64,000 nt of DNA from an uncultured Aquimarina sp. (GCA_947496355.1 CANMCO010000002.1:372001-436000), one strand, 5' to 3'; numbered from the stretch's first letter, positions 43,625-52,969 are shown. A program made the numbers and translations. The notes: generated by a model from the letters alone, not told the origin.

Positions 43625-44914
43625 ATGAGTACTCAAAAATTTGCAACAGAAGCTTTACACGCAGGTCATGATGTATCCAGTAACGGAGGAACAAGGGCAG
43701 TGCCAATTTACCAAACAACATCGTATGTTTTTAACAATACAGAACATGCTGCTAGCCTTTTTAATCTATCAGAAACAGGATTTATTTATACCAGATTAAA
43801 TAATCCTACCAACGATATATTAGAGCAACGATTAGCTGCATTAGAAGGGGGTATTGCTGGGGTTGTAACTGCATCAGGAACTGCGGCTATTAATACTACA
43901 TTATTAACATTGCTAAAAACAGGAGATCATATTGTTGCATCTAGTAGTTTGTATGGTGGAACATATAATCTTTTAAGCGTTACACTTCCAAGATTTGGTA
44001 TTACAACTACTTTTGTTGATCCATCAGATGCTAAAAATTTCAAAGAAGCTGTACAAGAAAATACACGCGTATTTTTTGTAGAATCACTGGGTAATCCAAA
44101 ATTAGACGTATTAGATCTTAAAGCTATCTCATTAGAAGCTAAGGCGTATAAAGTACCTCTTATTGTAGATAATACAGTAGCAACACCAGCACTTTTAAAT
44201 CCTATTGAGCATGGAGCTAACATTGTAATCCATTCTTTAACCAAGTATATCAGTGGTAATGGAACATCTCTTGGAGGTGTAATTATAGATGCTGGAACTT
44301 TTGATTGGTCTAGCGGTAAATTCCCAGAATTTACAGAACCATCACCGGGATACCACGGATTAATATATCATGATGCTTTAGGACCAGCAGCCTTTATAGC
44401 AAAAGCAAGGATAGAAGGCCTAAGAGATCATGGTGCGGCATTAAGTCCGTTTAATGCATTTCAAATTTTACAAGGCCTGGAAACTTTAGAGATCAGGATC
44501 AAAAAACATAGCGAAAATGCTCTTTCATTAGCAAAATGGTTGCAAGAACAAGATGAAGTAGCTTGGGTTAAATATCCTGGACTTGAAAATGATGCATATT
44601 ATGAATTAGCCAAAGAATATCTTCTAAAAGGTCAAAGTGGTATTATAACTTTTGGCGTAAAAGGTGGATTTGATTCAGCTAAAACAATAGCCGATGAAAC
44701 TAAGATATTTTCTTTATTGGCTAATATAGGAGATTCGAAATCACTAATTATACACCCTGCTAGTACAACACATCAGCAACTTGATTCAAAACAGCAAGAA
44801 TCAACAGGGGTTACTCAGGATTTAATAAGATTATCGGTTGGTCTAGAAGATATCGAAGATTTAAAAACAGATTTAAAAACTGCATTTTCAAAAATAAATG
44901 AAACTGTAAAATAA
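43625..44914 (+). CDS. metY: O-acetylhomoserine sulfhydrylase
   Basis: MetY makes homocysteine (or methionine-type thioethers) from O-acetylhomoserine and sulfide, using PLP. The 429-residue length and the signatures HAGHDVSSNGGTRAVPIYQTT, GFIYTRLNNPTNDILE and the Schiff-base K207 (VIHSLTKYISGNGTSLGG) fit the family, which is longer than cystathionine gamma-synthases. It is the first gene after the S-box, followed by metX after 17 bases, so it takes up sulfide from the nearby cys operon. Confidence 0.95.
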   Translation: MSTQKFATEALHAGHDVSSNGGTRAVPIYQTTSYVFNNTEHAASLFNLSETGFIYTRLNNPTNDILEQRLAALEGGIAGVVTASGTAAINTTLLTLLKTGDHIVASSSLYGGTYNLLSVTLPRFGITTTFVDPSDAKNFKEAVQENTRVFFVESLGNPKLDVLDLKAISLEAKAYKVPLIVDNTVATPALLNPIEHGANIVIHSLTKYISGNGTSLGGVIIDAGTFDWSSGKFPEFTEPSPGYHGLIYHDALGPAAFIAKARIEGLRDHGAALSPFNAFQILQGLETLEIRIKKHSENALSLAKWLQEQDEVAWVKYPGLENDAYYELAKEYLLKGQSGIITFGVKGGFDSAKTIADETKIFSLLANIGDSKSLIIHPASTTHQQLDSKQQESTGVTQDLIRLSVGLEDIEDLKTDLKTAFSKINETVK

Positions 44915-44931
44915 TTAGGAAGAATTCTTCT

Positions 44932-45894
44932 ATGTTACAAAAAATAGACATTACAAACTATACAACAGTAGCGGGCAAGTTTATCGATGGGATCTCTTTG
45001 ACTTATGAGGTTTTCGGGAAACCTATTCATCAGGCACCTATTGTACTAGTTAATCATGCATTGACAGGTAATTCTACTGTATGCGGTCCAACTGGTTGGT
45101 GGAACGGATTAATTGGAGAGGGTAAATGTATTGATACCAATAGATATACTGTATTGTCTTTTAATATTCCAGGAAATGGATATGACGAAGAAGAAGATAA
45201 CCTTATTGATGATTATAAAATATTTAATGCCAGAGATATTGCTGTTATTTTTTCGGAAGGCTTATCGTTGCTGAAAATAGAAAAATTACATGCTGTTATA
45301 GGTGGATCTGTAGGAGGAGGAATTGCCTGGGAGTTAGCTGCGCATAGACCCAATTTGATTAAACATTTAATACCAGTTGCAACAGATTGGAAATCGAGTG
45401 ATTGGTTAAAGGCAAATTGCCTGGTACAGGAGCAAATTCTTTTAAACTCAAGTAACCCTCTGCACGATGCTAGACTTCATGCAATGCTGATTTATCGTTC
45501 ACCAGAATCTTTTAAGCAGAAATTTGATCGAACTTATAATCAAGAGTTGGACATGTTTAATATCGAAAGTTGGCTGCTTCACCATGGCGAAAAACTCAAG
45601 GAGCGTTTTACGCTCTCTGCATACAAAGAACTAAATTACATTCTAGCCAACATCGACATTACTATTGGTAGAAAAGGGTTTTTGGAAGTAGTGAAAACAA
45701 TTACTTCTGATATTCATATAATTAGTGTTGATTCTGATGTTTTTTTTACTCTCAAAGAAGACAAAACAACTTTTGAAACGGTAAAAAAAATAAAGAAAAA
45801 TATAACTCATGGTGTCATCAATTCTGTTCATGGTCACGATGCTTTTTTAATAGAATTTGAGCAATTAAGTGAATTGCTTAAAGATGTATTTTAA
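44932..45894 (+). CDS. metX: Homoserine O-acetyltransferase (MetX type)
   Basis: This alpha/beta hydrolase-fold enzyme acylates homoserine, making the substrate of MetY. The 320-residue protein shows the nucleophile Ser126 (IGGSVGGGIAWELA) and the catalytic His in VHGHDAFLIE near the end. It is shorter than many MetX proteins (about 350-380). Acetyl rather than succinyl donor is the usual inference for this fold beside metY, but substrate choice depends on a few residues that I cannot align here. It lies between metY and thrA with gaps of 17 and 13 bases. Confidence 0.88.
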   Translation: MLQKIDITNYTTVAGKFIDGISLTYEVFGKPIHQAPIVLVNHALTGNSTVCGPTGWWNGLIGEGKCIDTNRYTVLSFNIPGNGYDEEEDNLIDDYKIFNARDIAVIFSEGLSLLKIEKLHAVIGGSVGGGIAWELAAHRPNLIKHLIPVATDWKSSDWLKANCLVQEQILLNSSNPLHDARLHAMLIYRSPESFKQKFDRTYNQELDMFNIESWLLHHGEKLKERFTLSAYKELNYILANIDITIGRKGFLEVVKTITSDIHIISVDSDVFFTLKEDKTTFETVKKIKKNITHGVINSVHGHDAFLIEFEQLSELLKDVF

Positions 45895-45907
45895 AAAAAA
45901 TATAAAG

Positions 45908-48322
45908 ATGAAAGTTTTAAAATTCGGAGGAAAATCACTTGCAAATGGAAAAGGAATTCAAACCGTTGTAAGTATCATTGAAGATAAGGTAAGAAATGGA
46001 GAAAAGATAACTGTTGTTCTTTCTGCAAGAGGTAATACAACTAATGATTTAGAGGAGATTCTTGAAAAAGCGAGTAAAAACGAAAGCTATTTAGAACAAT
46101 TAGAGGCTTTTAAGAAATATCAGTTGTCAGATTTTGTTGGTGTAGATTTTACTCGAGAGTTTTCAATCTTGGATAAACTTTTCGAAGGGGTTTCTCTTTT
46201 GGGAGATTATAGCAAGAGGATAAAGGATCAGGTTCTATCTCAAGGTGAGGTTCTTTCAGCAAAATTACTAACCCAAATCCTGAATGAGAAAAATATTAAG
46301 GCTAATTTTACAGATAGCAGAACACTTATAATTACAGACGGGCAATTTGGTGATGCTCAGCCTCTTGATAAGTTGTCCAAGAAAAATGTTATTCATCATT
46401 TTCAGAAATATAACGGAACAACAATAAATGTTGTTACCGGCTTTATTGCATCCAATACCAAGAATGAAACTACAACGCTTGGAAGAAATGGAAGCAATTA
46501 TACAGCATCATTACTGGCAAATTATCTTGAAGCCGAAGAATTGCAGAATTTCACACATGTCAATGGGATTTACACCGCAAATCCGGATTTGGTTTCAGAT
46601 GCTAAAAAGATTGAAAAATTATCTTTTGCAGAAGCTAATGAGCTAGCTTATTTTGGAGCAAATATTTTGCATGCGAAAACAATTATTCCTTTAATAGAAA
46701 AAGATATTCCTCTTCGAATTCTAAATACTTTTGATTATAAAAATCAAGGTACTTTAATCACATCAGAATCAAGTGAAAAAGGAATTAAATCACTCTCTGT
46801 GCTAGAAGATGTGGCTCTAATAAATTTAGAGGGTAGAGGGCTTTTGGGTAAAGCTGGAGTAGATGCTAGAATATTTAGAGCGTTGGCATATAAAAATATT
46901 AGCGTGAGCATTATATCCCAGGGATCTTCAGAAAGAGGTGTTGGTTTTATTGTTGAAGCTGATAAGGCAAAAGAAGCTAAATCTGCCCTAGAACAAGAGT
47001 TTGAACCAGACCTTCATAAACGTGATGTGAGTAATATATCGATAGAAAGAGAAGTGTCTGTAATTTCTATAATTGGTCAGGATCTCAGTACTTTTCATAA
47101 GCCTTATAATGCTTTAATCAAAAATCAAGTGATTCCATTATTATTTAATAATACGATCGCAGGAAAAAACGTGAGTTTAGTAGTACGAAAAAATCAATTA
47201 CATCGTGCTTTAAATGTAATTCATGGTGAGATTTTCGAAATTTCTAAGAAGATAAACATAGCTATATTTGGACATGGATTGGTAGGCGGTACCTTGATCG
47301 ATCAAATTATTCAATCGGCTAGGCAAATTGAAAAGAGAAAGAAGATATATCTCAATATTTTTTCAATCGCAAACTCTAAAAAAGCAATATTCAATAAGAA
47401 GGGTCTAGGTGCCGATTGGAAATCTAAAATTCAAAAAGAAGGAGTTTCGTATACTATAGAAGATATTGTCAAATTTGCTAACGAAAACCACTTAGAAAAC
47501 CTTATTGCAATTGATAATACAGCAAGTAGAGAGTTCACGAATAATTATCTTGGTTTAATCGATAACGGTTTTGATTTGGTGTCATCTAATAAAGTCGCCA
47601 ATACATTAAGTTTTGAGTTTTATAAACAATTGAGATCAGCTCTTGAAAAAAATCAGAAACAATATTTGTATGAAACTAACGTAGGAGCAGGGTTACCACT
47701 TATAGATACTATTAAATTATTGCATTTATCAGGCGAAAATATTACCAGAATTAAAGGGGTTTTTTCTGGGTCTTTAAGTTATTTGTTTAATACTTTTTCT
47801 GAAGAAGAACGATCTTTTAGTGAAGTGTTACAAGAGGCAATTAATAAAGGATTTACAGAGCCTGATCCTCGCGAAGATTTATGTGGTAATGATGTTGGAC
47901 GAAAATTATTAATTTTAGCTAGAGAACTCGACCTAAGTAATGAATTTGTAGATATAAATATTCAGAATCTGATCCCCGAAGAATTAAGAAAAGGTGAAGC
48001 AACAGAGTTTCTAGAAAAACTGAAAGATTTGGATATAATCTATCAAAAAGTTAAAGAAGCTCAACAACCTAATCATGTATTACGATATATTGGTGATCTT
48101 TGGGGAGATTTATCTCGAGAGAAAGGAAATTTAGATGTAAAACTGGTTTCTGTTCCAAAAAGTAGTTCGTTAGGACAAGTTAAAGGTTCCGACTCTATAT
48201 TTGAAATTTATACAGAATCGTATGGTGATCAGCCAATTGTGATACAAGGAGCTGGCGCAGGTTCTAGAGTGACGGCAAGAGGTGTGTTTGGAGATATATT
48301 ACGATTAGCTGAAAAAGGATAG
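45908..48322 (+). CDS. thrA: Bifunctional aspartate kinase / homoserine dehydrogenase
   Basis: The 804-residue fusion has an aspartate kinase domain (1-290) starting KVLKFGGKSLANGKG, regulatory ACT domains (about 305-450, with LINLEGRGLLGKAGVDARIF), and a homoserine dehydrogenase domain (about 455-804) with the NAD(P) loop AIFGHGLVGG and the GVFSGSLSYLFNTF signature. It supplies homoserine for MetX. The frame opens at 45869 inside metX; the Met at 45908 gives the family start 13 bases after metX. In place of KFGGTS it has KFGGKS. Being in a SAM-controlled operon suggests a methionine-dedicated (MetL-like) isoform. Confidence 0.95.
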   Translation: MKVLKFGGKSLANGKGIQTVVSIIEDKVRNGEKITVVLSARGNTTNDLEEILEKASKNESYLEQLEAFKKYQLSDFVGVDFTREFSILDKLFEGVSLLGDYSKRIKDQVLSQGEVLSAKLLTQILNEKNIKANFTDSRTLIITDGQFGDAQPLDKLSKKNVIHHFQKYNGTTINVVTGFIASNTKNETTTLGRNGSNYTASLLANYLEAEELQNFTHVNGIYTANPDLVSDAKKIEKLSFAEANELAYFGANILHAKTIIPLIEKDIPLRILNTFDYKNQGTLITSESSEKGIKSLSVLEDVALINLEGRGLLGKAGVDARIFRALAYKNISVSIISQGSSERGVGFIVEADKAKEAKSALEQEFEPDLHKRDVSNISIEREVSVISIIGQDLSTFHKPYNALIKNQVIPLLFNNTIAGKNVSLVVRKNQLHRALNVIHGEIFEISKKINIAIFGHGLVGGTLIDQIIQSARQIEKRKKIYLNIFSIANSKKAIFNKKGLGADWKSKIQKEGVSYTIEDIVKFANENHLENLIAIDNTASREFTNNYLGLIDNGFDLVSSNKVANTLSFEFYKQLRSALEKNQKQYLYETNVGAGLPLIDTIKLLHLSGENITRIKGVFSGSLSYLFNTFSEEERSFSEVLQEAINKGFTEPDPREDLCGNDVGRKLLILARELDLSNEFVDINIQNLIPEELRKGEATEFLEKLKDLDIIYQKVKEAQQPNHVLRYIGDLWGDLSREKGNLDVKLVSVPKSSSLGQVKGSDSIFEIYTESYGDQPIVIQGAGAGSRVTARGVFGDILRLAEKG

Positions 48323-48347
48323 AATACAAAACATAGAAAAATAAAAA

Positions 48348-48773
48348 ATGAAAGTACAACTTAAAAGAATAGACAACGATTATCATTTCGAACTAAAAAA
48401 TGAAAGAGGTCATATAACCCATATTGATAGTAAGGCCGAAGTTGGCGGTCATGACCTAGCACCAAGTCCAATGGAGTATGTGCTTATGGGGGTAGCAGGT
48501 TGTAGTGCAATTGATGTGATTTCTATTCTGAAGAAACAACGACAAGAGATTACTGATTATAGAGCAGAAGTTGATGGTTCACGCGAAAAAATCGATGGCG
48601 CTTCACCATTCAAAAATATTGCAGTTACTGTGTATCTTGAAGGTAATATTGCTCCAGAAAAAGCTAAAAGAGCAGCGCAATTATCGTTTGAAAAATATTG
48701 TTCGGTTTCTAAAACCTTAGAACCTACTGCTAAAATAGAATACAAAGTAGTTCTGAATAATGAAGAAGTATGA
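48348..48773 (+). CDS. OsmC family protein
   Basis: The 141-residue OsmC/Ohr-fold protein has the paired cysteines C52 (VAGCSAIDV) and C118 (KYCSVSKT) that carry thiol peroxidase activity in the family. The fold is usually a cytoplasmic dimer that reduces organic peroxides, though YhfA-like members have no proven substrate. It overlaps the metZ-type gene by four bases (ATGA), so it is part of the met operon, and a role handling reactive sulfur or oxidants near sulfide chemistry is possible. Confidence 0.9.
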   Translation: MKVQLKRIDNDYHFELKNERGHITHIDSKAEVGGHDLAPSPMEYVLMGVAGCSAIDVISILKKQRQEITDYRAEVDGSREKIDGASPFKNIAVTVYLEGNIAPEKAKRAAQLSFEKYCSVSKTLEPTAKIEYKVVLNNEEV

Positions 48774-49948
48774 GTCAGAAAAGTCAAAATTTTGAAACAC
48801 AAGCAGTAAGAACGCAAACAGAGAAAACACAGTTTTTAGAACACTCTACGCCATTGTATTTAACTTCGGGCTTCGTTTTTGAAGACTCTGAAGAAATGAG
48901 AGCTGCTTTTGCCGAAGAAAAAGATCGTAATTTGTATAGCCGTTTTAGTAACCCAAATACTACAGAGTTTGTAGATAAAATATGTAAACTAGAGGCAGCA
49001 GAAGATGGATATGCGTTTGCTACCGGTATGGCCGCTGTGTTTTCTACATTCGCGGCATTATTGGATGCAGGAGATCATATTGTTTCTGCAAGATCTGTAT
49101 TTGGTTCTACTCATACATTGTTTACAAAGTATTTTCCAAAATGGGATATAGAAACTAGCTATTTTCAAGTTGATGAGGTAGAAAAAGTTGAAAGCTTAAT
49201 TCAACCAAATACTAAAATCATTTATGCAGAATCCCCAACCAACCCGGGAGTAGATGTATTAGATTTAGAATTACTAGGTAGGATTGCAAAAGCACATAAC
49301 TTATTGCTAATTGTAGATAATTGTTTTGCAACTCCATATCTTCAAAACCCAATCAAGTTTGGAGCAGATCTGGTAATACATTCAGCTACAAAATTAATTG
49401 ATGGGCAAGGACGAGTATTAGGAGGCGTAACAGTAGGTAGAAAAGACTTGGTAAGAGAAATTTATTTGTTTTCTCGTAATACAGGGCCTGCGTTATCCCC
49501 ATTTAATGCTTGGGTGTTATCAAAAAGTTTAGAAACCTTGGCCGTTAGGGTAGATCGACATTGTGAAAACGCGTTAAAACTTGCAGAGTTTTTAGAATCT
49601 CATCCTAAAGTTAATTGGGTGAAGTATCCATTTTTGAAATCTCACCCGCAATATGAGGTAGCCAGAAAGCAAATGAAATTAGGAGGCAACATTGTTGCTT
49701 TTGAGGTAAAAGGAGGAGTGAAAGCTGGAAAAACCTTTTTTGATAGTGTAAAAATGTGCTCACTTTCTGCTAACTTGGGAGATACACGAACTATAGTAAC
49801 ACATCCCGCGTCTACAACCCATAGTAAATTAGCTGATGAAGATAAATCGGTAGTGGGCATAACAGACGGAATGGTAAGGTGTTCTGTAGGGTTAGAGCAT
49901 ATTGATGATATCATTCAAGATATTGATCAGGCTTTAGAGCAATTGTAA
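48770..49948 (+). CDS. metZ: O-succinylhomoserine sulfhydrylase-type trans-sulfuration enzyme
   Basis: The 392-residue PLP enzyme belongs to the Cys/Met metabolism family with PLP-binding K208 (LVIHSATKLIDGQGR), LYSRFSNPNTTEF and the SLSANLGDTRTIVTHPA signature. It is most like MetZ/MetB-type enzymes. With MetX making an acyl-homoserine in the same operon it probably performs direct sulfhydrylation and partly duplicates MetY; cystathionine gamma-synthase activity is an alternative. The last gene of the met operon, with a strong terminator two bases later. Confidence 0.9.
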   Translation: MSQKSQNFETQAVRTQTEKTQFLEHSTPLYLTSGFVFEDSEEMRAAFAEEKDRNLYSRFSNPNTTEFVDKICKLEAAEDGYAFATGMAAVFSTFAALLDAGDHIVSARSVFGSTHTLFTKYFPKWDIETSYFQVDEVEKVESLIQPNTKIIYAESPTNPGVDVLDLELLGRIAKAHNLLLIVDNCFATPYLQNPIKFGADLVIHSATKLIDGQGRVLGGVTVGRKDLVREIYLFSRNTGPALSPFNAWVLSKSLETLAVRVDRHCENALKLAEFLESHPKVNWVKYPFLKSHPQYEVARKQMKLGGNIVAFEVKGGVKAGKTFFDSVKMCSLSANLGDTRTIVTHPASTTHSKLADEDKSVVGITDGMVRCSVGLEHIDDIIQDIDQALEQL

Positions 49949-49950
49949 TG

Positions 49951-49987
49951 AAAAAAGCGGCAAAAATTAATTTTTGCCGCTTTTTTT
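49951..49987. terminator. Terminator ending the met operon
   Basis: A 16-bp perfect stem (49951-49966 with 49971-49986) with loop TTAA begins right after the metZ stop and is followed by a T run. The opposite strand also has U residues, so it can serve the convergent lipoprotein gene. Confidence 0.9.
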
Positions 49988-50020
49988 AATTTTGAGAATT
50001 GTATAGAAATCTAGGTTTTA

Positions 50021-50563
50021 TTACTTACTTAAAACAATAAACTGATCACCAGTTATTGTAACTGTAACACCTTCAAATGTTTGCTCTTCATTAAGAGTTG
50101 CTTTCAATGTCATTTCTTGTGCTGTTAATGAGGTGATCTCATAAGCTATTGCTTCTCCTTGAACGGTTGTTGTAATTTGATTTCCAGAAACTGTCCATTC
50201 TCCAGATCCAAAAAAATCAGGAACTACTTCTTCAACTTCGGTAGGATCTTGTCCAGGTATTGTAACGGTTGCTACAAGAGTAAAGCCTCCAGAACTTGAA
50301 AACGTATTTGGTTCGTCTGTAACAGTTGATTCTGTTAAAGTAATTGAGGCAGTATAATCTTTACCAGATATACTATAATCACCGCTTACAGGAATACCTT
50401 GAACTGTAGTTGTAACTTTTCCGTTTTCAGATCTGGTTTCCGTTAGATTCCATTCTCCGGGGATTAGTGACGCATCAATTACAATAGGAGCATCATCGTC
50501 ACTACTACAAGATAAAAATAAAGTTGTAGTAGCTAAAAATAAAAGTAGGCTTAGTTTTTTCAT
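50021..50563 (-). CDS. Lipocalin-like lipoprotein
   Basis: The 180-residue protein has a lipoprotein signal (TTLFLSCSSDDD, Cys at about 19) with the acidic SSDDD stretch often seen on surface lipoproteins of this group, then a beta-rich lipocalin-like domain (GEWNLTETRSENGK, GEWTVSGNQITTTVQGE, TLKATLNEEQTF). Function unknown. It lies between the met and cys operons on the opposite strand with its own TATATTTG box (50687-50694, minus). Confidence 0.7.
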   Translation of the reverse strand: MKKLSLLLFLATTTLFLSCSSDDDAPIVIDASLIPGEWNLTETRSENGKVTTTVQGIPVSGDYSISGKDYTASITLTESTVTDEPNTFSSSGGFTLVATVTIPGQDPTEVEEVVPDFFGSGEWTVSGNQITTTVQGEAIAYEITSLTAQEMTLKATLNEEQTFEGVTVTITGDQFIVLSK

Positions 50564-50893
50564 TTTATTATTGGTTTTAATTCACGACTAATTAAACGTG
50601 GAATATTCCTACATATTGCTTTAAAAAAAGTAGAAAAGCTGCAATGTATTTGTATTTAATCATGTATTTTATGCATGGTTGCACGACAAATATAAAAAAA
50701 GCAATGTCGAGTTTAGTCAAATTTCAAAGGTTTTAAGCTCTTTCGTGGTTAGAGATGAAGTGATTTTTTAAGGTTTTTCGGATTAATCTTAATAATCCAT
50801 TAAATTACTAGGGTATTTACTAATAATATCATAATTATTAAAATTGAAGTAAGATTTTCAGGTTCTTAAGACTAATAAATAAATTTTTATATA

Positions 50894-50901
50894 TACATTT
50901 G
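50894..50901 (+). promoter_or_regulatory. -7 box of the sulfate assimilation operon
   Basis: TACATTTG is an exact TAnnTTTG match, 45 bases upstream of the first ATG of the operon. Confidence 0.6.
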
Positions 50902-50910
50902 TCTAATAAT

Positions 50911-50933
50911 CTACTATTCCGATAGGGTAATAG
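50911..50933 (+). promoter_or_regulatory. Candidate operator at the cys operon start
   Basis: The imperfect inverted repeat CTATTCC-GATA-GGGTAATAG lies right after the expected transcription start. TACTATTCCG recurs at 52938-52947 ahead of cysN. A cysteine- or sulfide-responsive repressor would fit this position, but no regulator gene is in view. Confidence 0.4.
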
Positions 50934-50946
50934 AATTTTAAAAAAA

Positions 50947-51213
50947 ATGATTGTAGATCAAATGATATTAGATAAAGTAGCTACGCAAAAAACAACGTAT
51001 CACGATGATAAATCCTCTGAGAAACCACTACGTAGTATTGCAAAGGCAGTAAGTTGGAGAGTGATAGGAACTCTAGATACATTAATTGTATCCTATATTC
51101 TTACCGGTGAAATAGTATTGGCTACTTCGATTGCATCTATTGATTTTGTGACCAAAATGATTCTGTACTTCTTTCATGAAAGGATTTGGAATCGTATTAA
51201 ATGGGGAAAGTAA
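50947..51213 (+). CDS. DUF2061 membrane protein
   Basis: The 88-residue protein has two hydrophobic helices in a DUF2061 domain with the pattern SIAKAVSWRVIGTLDTLIVSYILTG (described in parts) and FVTKMILYFFHERIWNRI at the end. Function unknown. It is the first gene of the sulfate assimilation operon, and its 3' end overlaps cysH by 13 bases, implying coupling. A role in sulfate uptake or membrane anchoring of the pathway has not been shown. Confidence 0.88.
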   Translation: MIVDQMILDKVATQKTTYHDDKSSEKPLRSIAKAVSWRVIGTLDTLIVSYILTGEIVLATSIASIDFVTKMILYFFHERIWNRIKWGK

Positions 51214-51869
51214 TTGCTGAATTAGAAAAAGAAATGTTGACTATGAGCTTGACAGAGAATGAAATAGAGAATTTAAACAAAACCTTAAGGGATAAAACTC
51301 CTTTAGAAATTACACAATGGGCGGTTTTGAATGCGAAAAAACCAGTTGTAACTACCAATTTTAGGCCTTATGAAGCAGCAATTTTAAATGTGTCTTCAAA
51401 AGCACTCTCTGATATCCCAGTTATCTGGTGCGATTCGGGATATAATACTCCTAATACATACAAGCATGCAGAGCAGGTTATAGAACAACTAGGGTTAAAT
51501 ATCAAGCTATATGTACCAAAACAAACCACTGCACACAGAGATGTTATAATGGGTATACCACATATAGACGACCCTAAGCATAAAGTTTTTACAGACCAGG
51601 TGAAGTTAGAACCGTTTAAAAGAGCAATGGCAGATTTCACTCCAGATGTTTGGTTTACAAACCTAAGAAAAGGACAAACTGCTCTTAGAGATTCGTTGGA
51701 TATTTTGAGTATGGGCAAAGATGGAGTTTTAAAGGTAAGTCCGTTTTACTATTATAGCGATGCAGAATTAGATATATACCTAGAAGAAAATAATTTACCA
51801 AACGAGTTTAAGTATTTTGACCCAACCAAAGTGTTAGAGAATAGAGAGTGTGGGTTACATACCAATTAA
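51201..51869 (+). CDS. cysH: Phosphoadenosine phosphosulfate reductase-type CysH
   Basis: CysH reduces activated sulfate to sulfite. The 222-residue protein has the PAPS reductase fold with VIWCDSGYNTPNTYKHAEQ, the LRKGQTALRDSL segment and a C-terminal ECGLH, the catalytic Cys seen in thioredoxin-type PAPS reductases. The CC and CxxC iron-sulfur cysteines of APS reductases are absent, so by motif it should use PAPS. No APS kinase is seen in the window. A later Met (MSLTENEIEN, residue 15) is an alternative start. Confidence 0.92.
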   Translation: MGKVIAELEKEMLTMSLTENEIENLNKTLRDKTPLEITQWAVLNAKKPVVTTNFRPYEAAILNVSSKALSDIPVIWCDSGYNTPNTYKHAEQVIEQLGLNIKLYVPKQTTAHRDVIMGIPHIDDPKHKVFTDQVKLEPFKRAMADFTPDVWFTNLRKGQTALRDSLDILSMGKDGVLKVSPFYYYSDAELDIYLEENNLPNEFKYFDPTKVLENRECGLHTN

Positions 51870-51889
51870 TAAAAGACGAAAATATTAGC

Positions 51890-52849
51890 ATGGAAATACT
51901 AGAAAAGAAAGTTGAACAATTGAATGGGTCTGCAGGTAACATTGCAGGGACTTCAGTTCTTAATGTAAATCCTCTAGAGAGTGAAGCTATTTATATTTTT
52001 AGAGAAGTAGTTGCTCAGTTTGAAAAGCCGGTATTGCTTTTTTCTGGAGGTAAAGATTCTATTACTTTAGTAAGGTTAGCACAAAAAGCATTCTATCCTG
52101 GTAAAATTCCATTTCCATTATTACATATAGATACAGGTCATAATTTTCCTGAAACCATAGAGTTTAGAGATAAATTAGCCGAAGAATTAGGTGTAGAACT
52201 GATCGTGCGTAATGTTCAGGATTCTATAGATCAAGGAAAAGTGGTTGAGGAAAAAGGAAAATATGCAAGTAGAAATAGTTTGCAAACAACTACACTTCTT
52301 GATGCGCTAGAAGAGTTTAAGTTTGATGCAGCCATAGGTGGTGCTCGTAGAGATGAAGAAAAAGCAAGAGCCAAAGAGCGTATTTTTTCTGTGAGAGATG
52401 ATTTCGGGCAATGGGACGAAAAAAATCAACGACCAGAATTATTTGATCACCTTAACGGAAAGATTGATTTAGGACAGAACGTAAGAGTGTTCCCAATTAG
52501 TAACTGGACAGAATTAGATGTGTGGAGTTATATCGAGAAAGAAAAGATTGAGATCCCATCAATTTATTTTGCGCACAAGCGAAAAATATTTGTTAGAGAC
52601 GGAATGATCTGGTCTGCTGAAGATGATGTAGTATATCGTGAAGATAATGAGGTTGTAGAGGAAAGAATGGTGCGTTTCAGAACAGTAGGTGATATGTCTT
52701 GTACAGCAGCTGTATTGTCTGATGCCGTGACTATTGATAAGGTAGTTGCAGAAATTAGAGAATCAACAATTTCAGAACGTGGAGCTAGAATTGATGATAA
52801 ACGATCTGAAGCTGCCATGGAAAAAAGAAAACAACAAGGATATTTTTAG
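51890..52849 (+). CDS. cysD: Sulfate adenylyltransferase subunit 2
   Basis: CysD carries the ATP pyrophosphatase domain that makes APS from sulfate and ATP. The 319-residue protein has the PP-loop LLFSGGKDSITLVRLAQKAF near 50 and the DTGHNFPETIEFRD segment. The open frame reaches back to 51848 inside cysH, but MEILEKKVEQLNG at 51890 gives the family start 20 bases after the cysH stop. It works with CysN. Confidence 0.95.
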   Translation: MEILEKKVEQLNGSAGNIAGTSVLNVNPLESEAIYIFREVVAQFEKPVLLFSGGKDSITLVRLAQKAFYPGKIPFPLLHIDTGHNFPETIEFRDKLAEELGVELIVRNVQDSIDQGKVVEEKGKYASRNSLQTTTLLDALEEFKFDAAIGGARRDEEKARAKERIFSVRDDFGQWDEKNQRPELFDHLNGKIDLGQNVRVFPISNWTELDVWSYIEKEKIEIPSIYFAHKRKIFVRDGMIWSAEDDVVYREDNEVVEERMVRFRTVGDMSCTAAVLSDAVTIDKVVAEIRESTISERGARIDDKRSEAAMEKRKQQGYF

Positions 52850-52872
52850 AAAGTATTTTTGTAATTCCATCA

Positions 52873-52900
52873 TGTCATATTGAGCTTGTCGAAATGCAGA
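52873..52900 (+). repeat. Half of a REP-like inverted repeat
   Basis: TGTCATATTGAGCTTGTCGA (followed by AATGCAGA) closely matches both arms of the inverted repeat at 62272-62342. Here only one arm is present, in the 120-base gap between cysD and cysN. Confidence 0.6.
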
Positions 52901-52969
52901 CTGGAATCAAACAGGGAAATAAATAACAATAAAGAATACTATTCCGGAAAGGAGAAATAATAAATAGCT

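Larger units (their letters stand above)
50564..50946. other. 383-base divergent gap, cys operon promoter region
   Basis: It contains the minus-strand -7 box TATATTTG (50694-50687) for the lipoprotein, with TTTG 23 bases upstream, and the plus-strand TACATTTG (50894-50901) for the cys operon. A CTACTATTCCGATAGGGT element follows the latter. No riboswitch motif was recognised. Confidence 0.5.

Noticed and set aside
50645..50740. 30-codon open frame in the cys promoter gap
   Set aside because: It overlaps the minus-strand -7 box of the lipoprotein and lacks any coding character.
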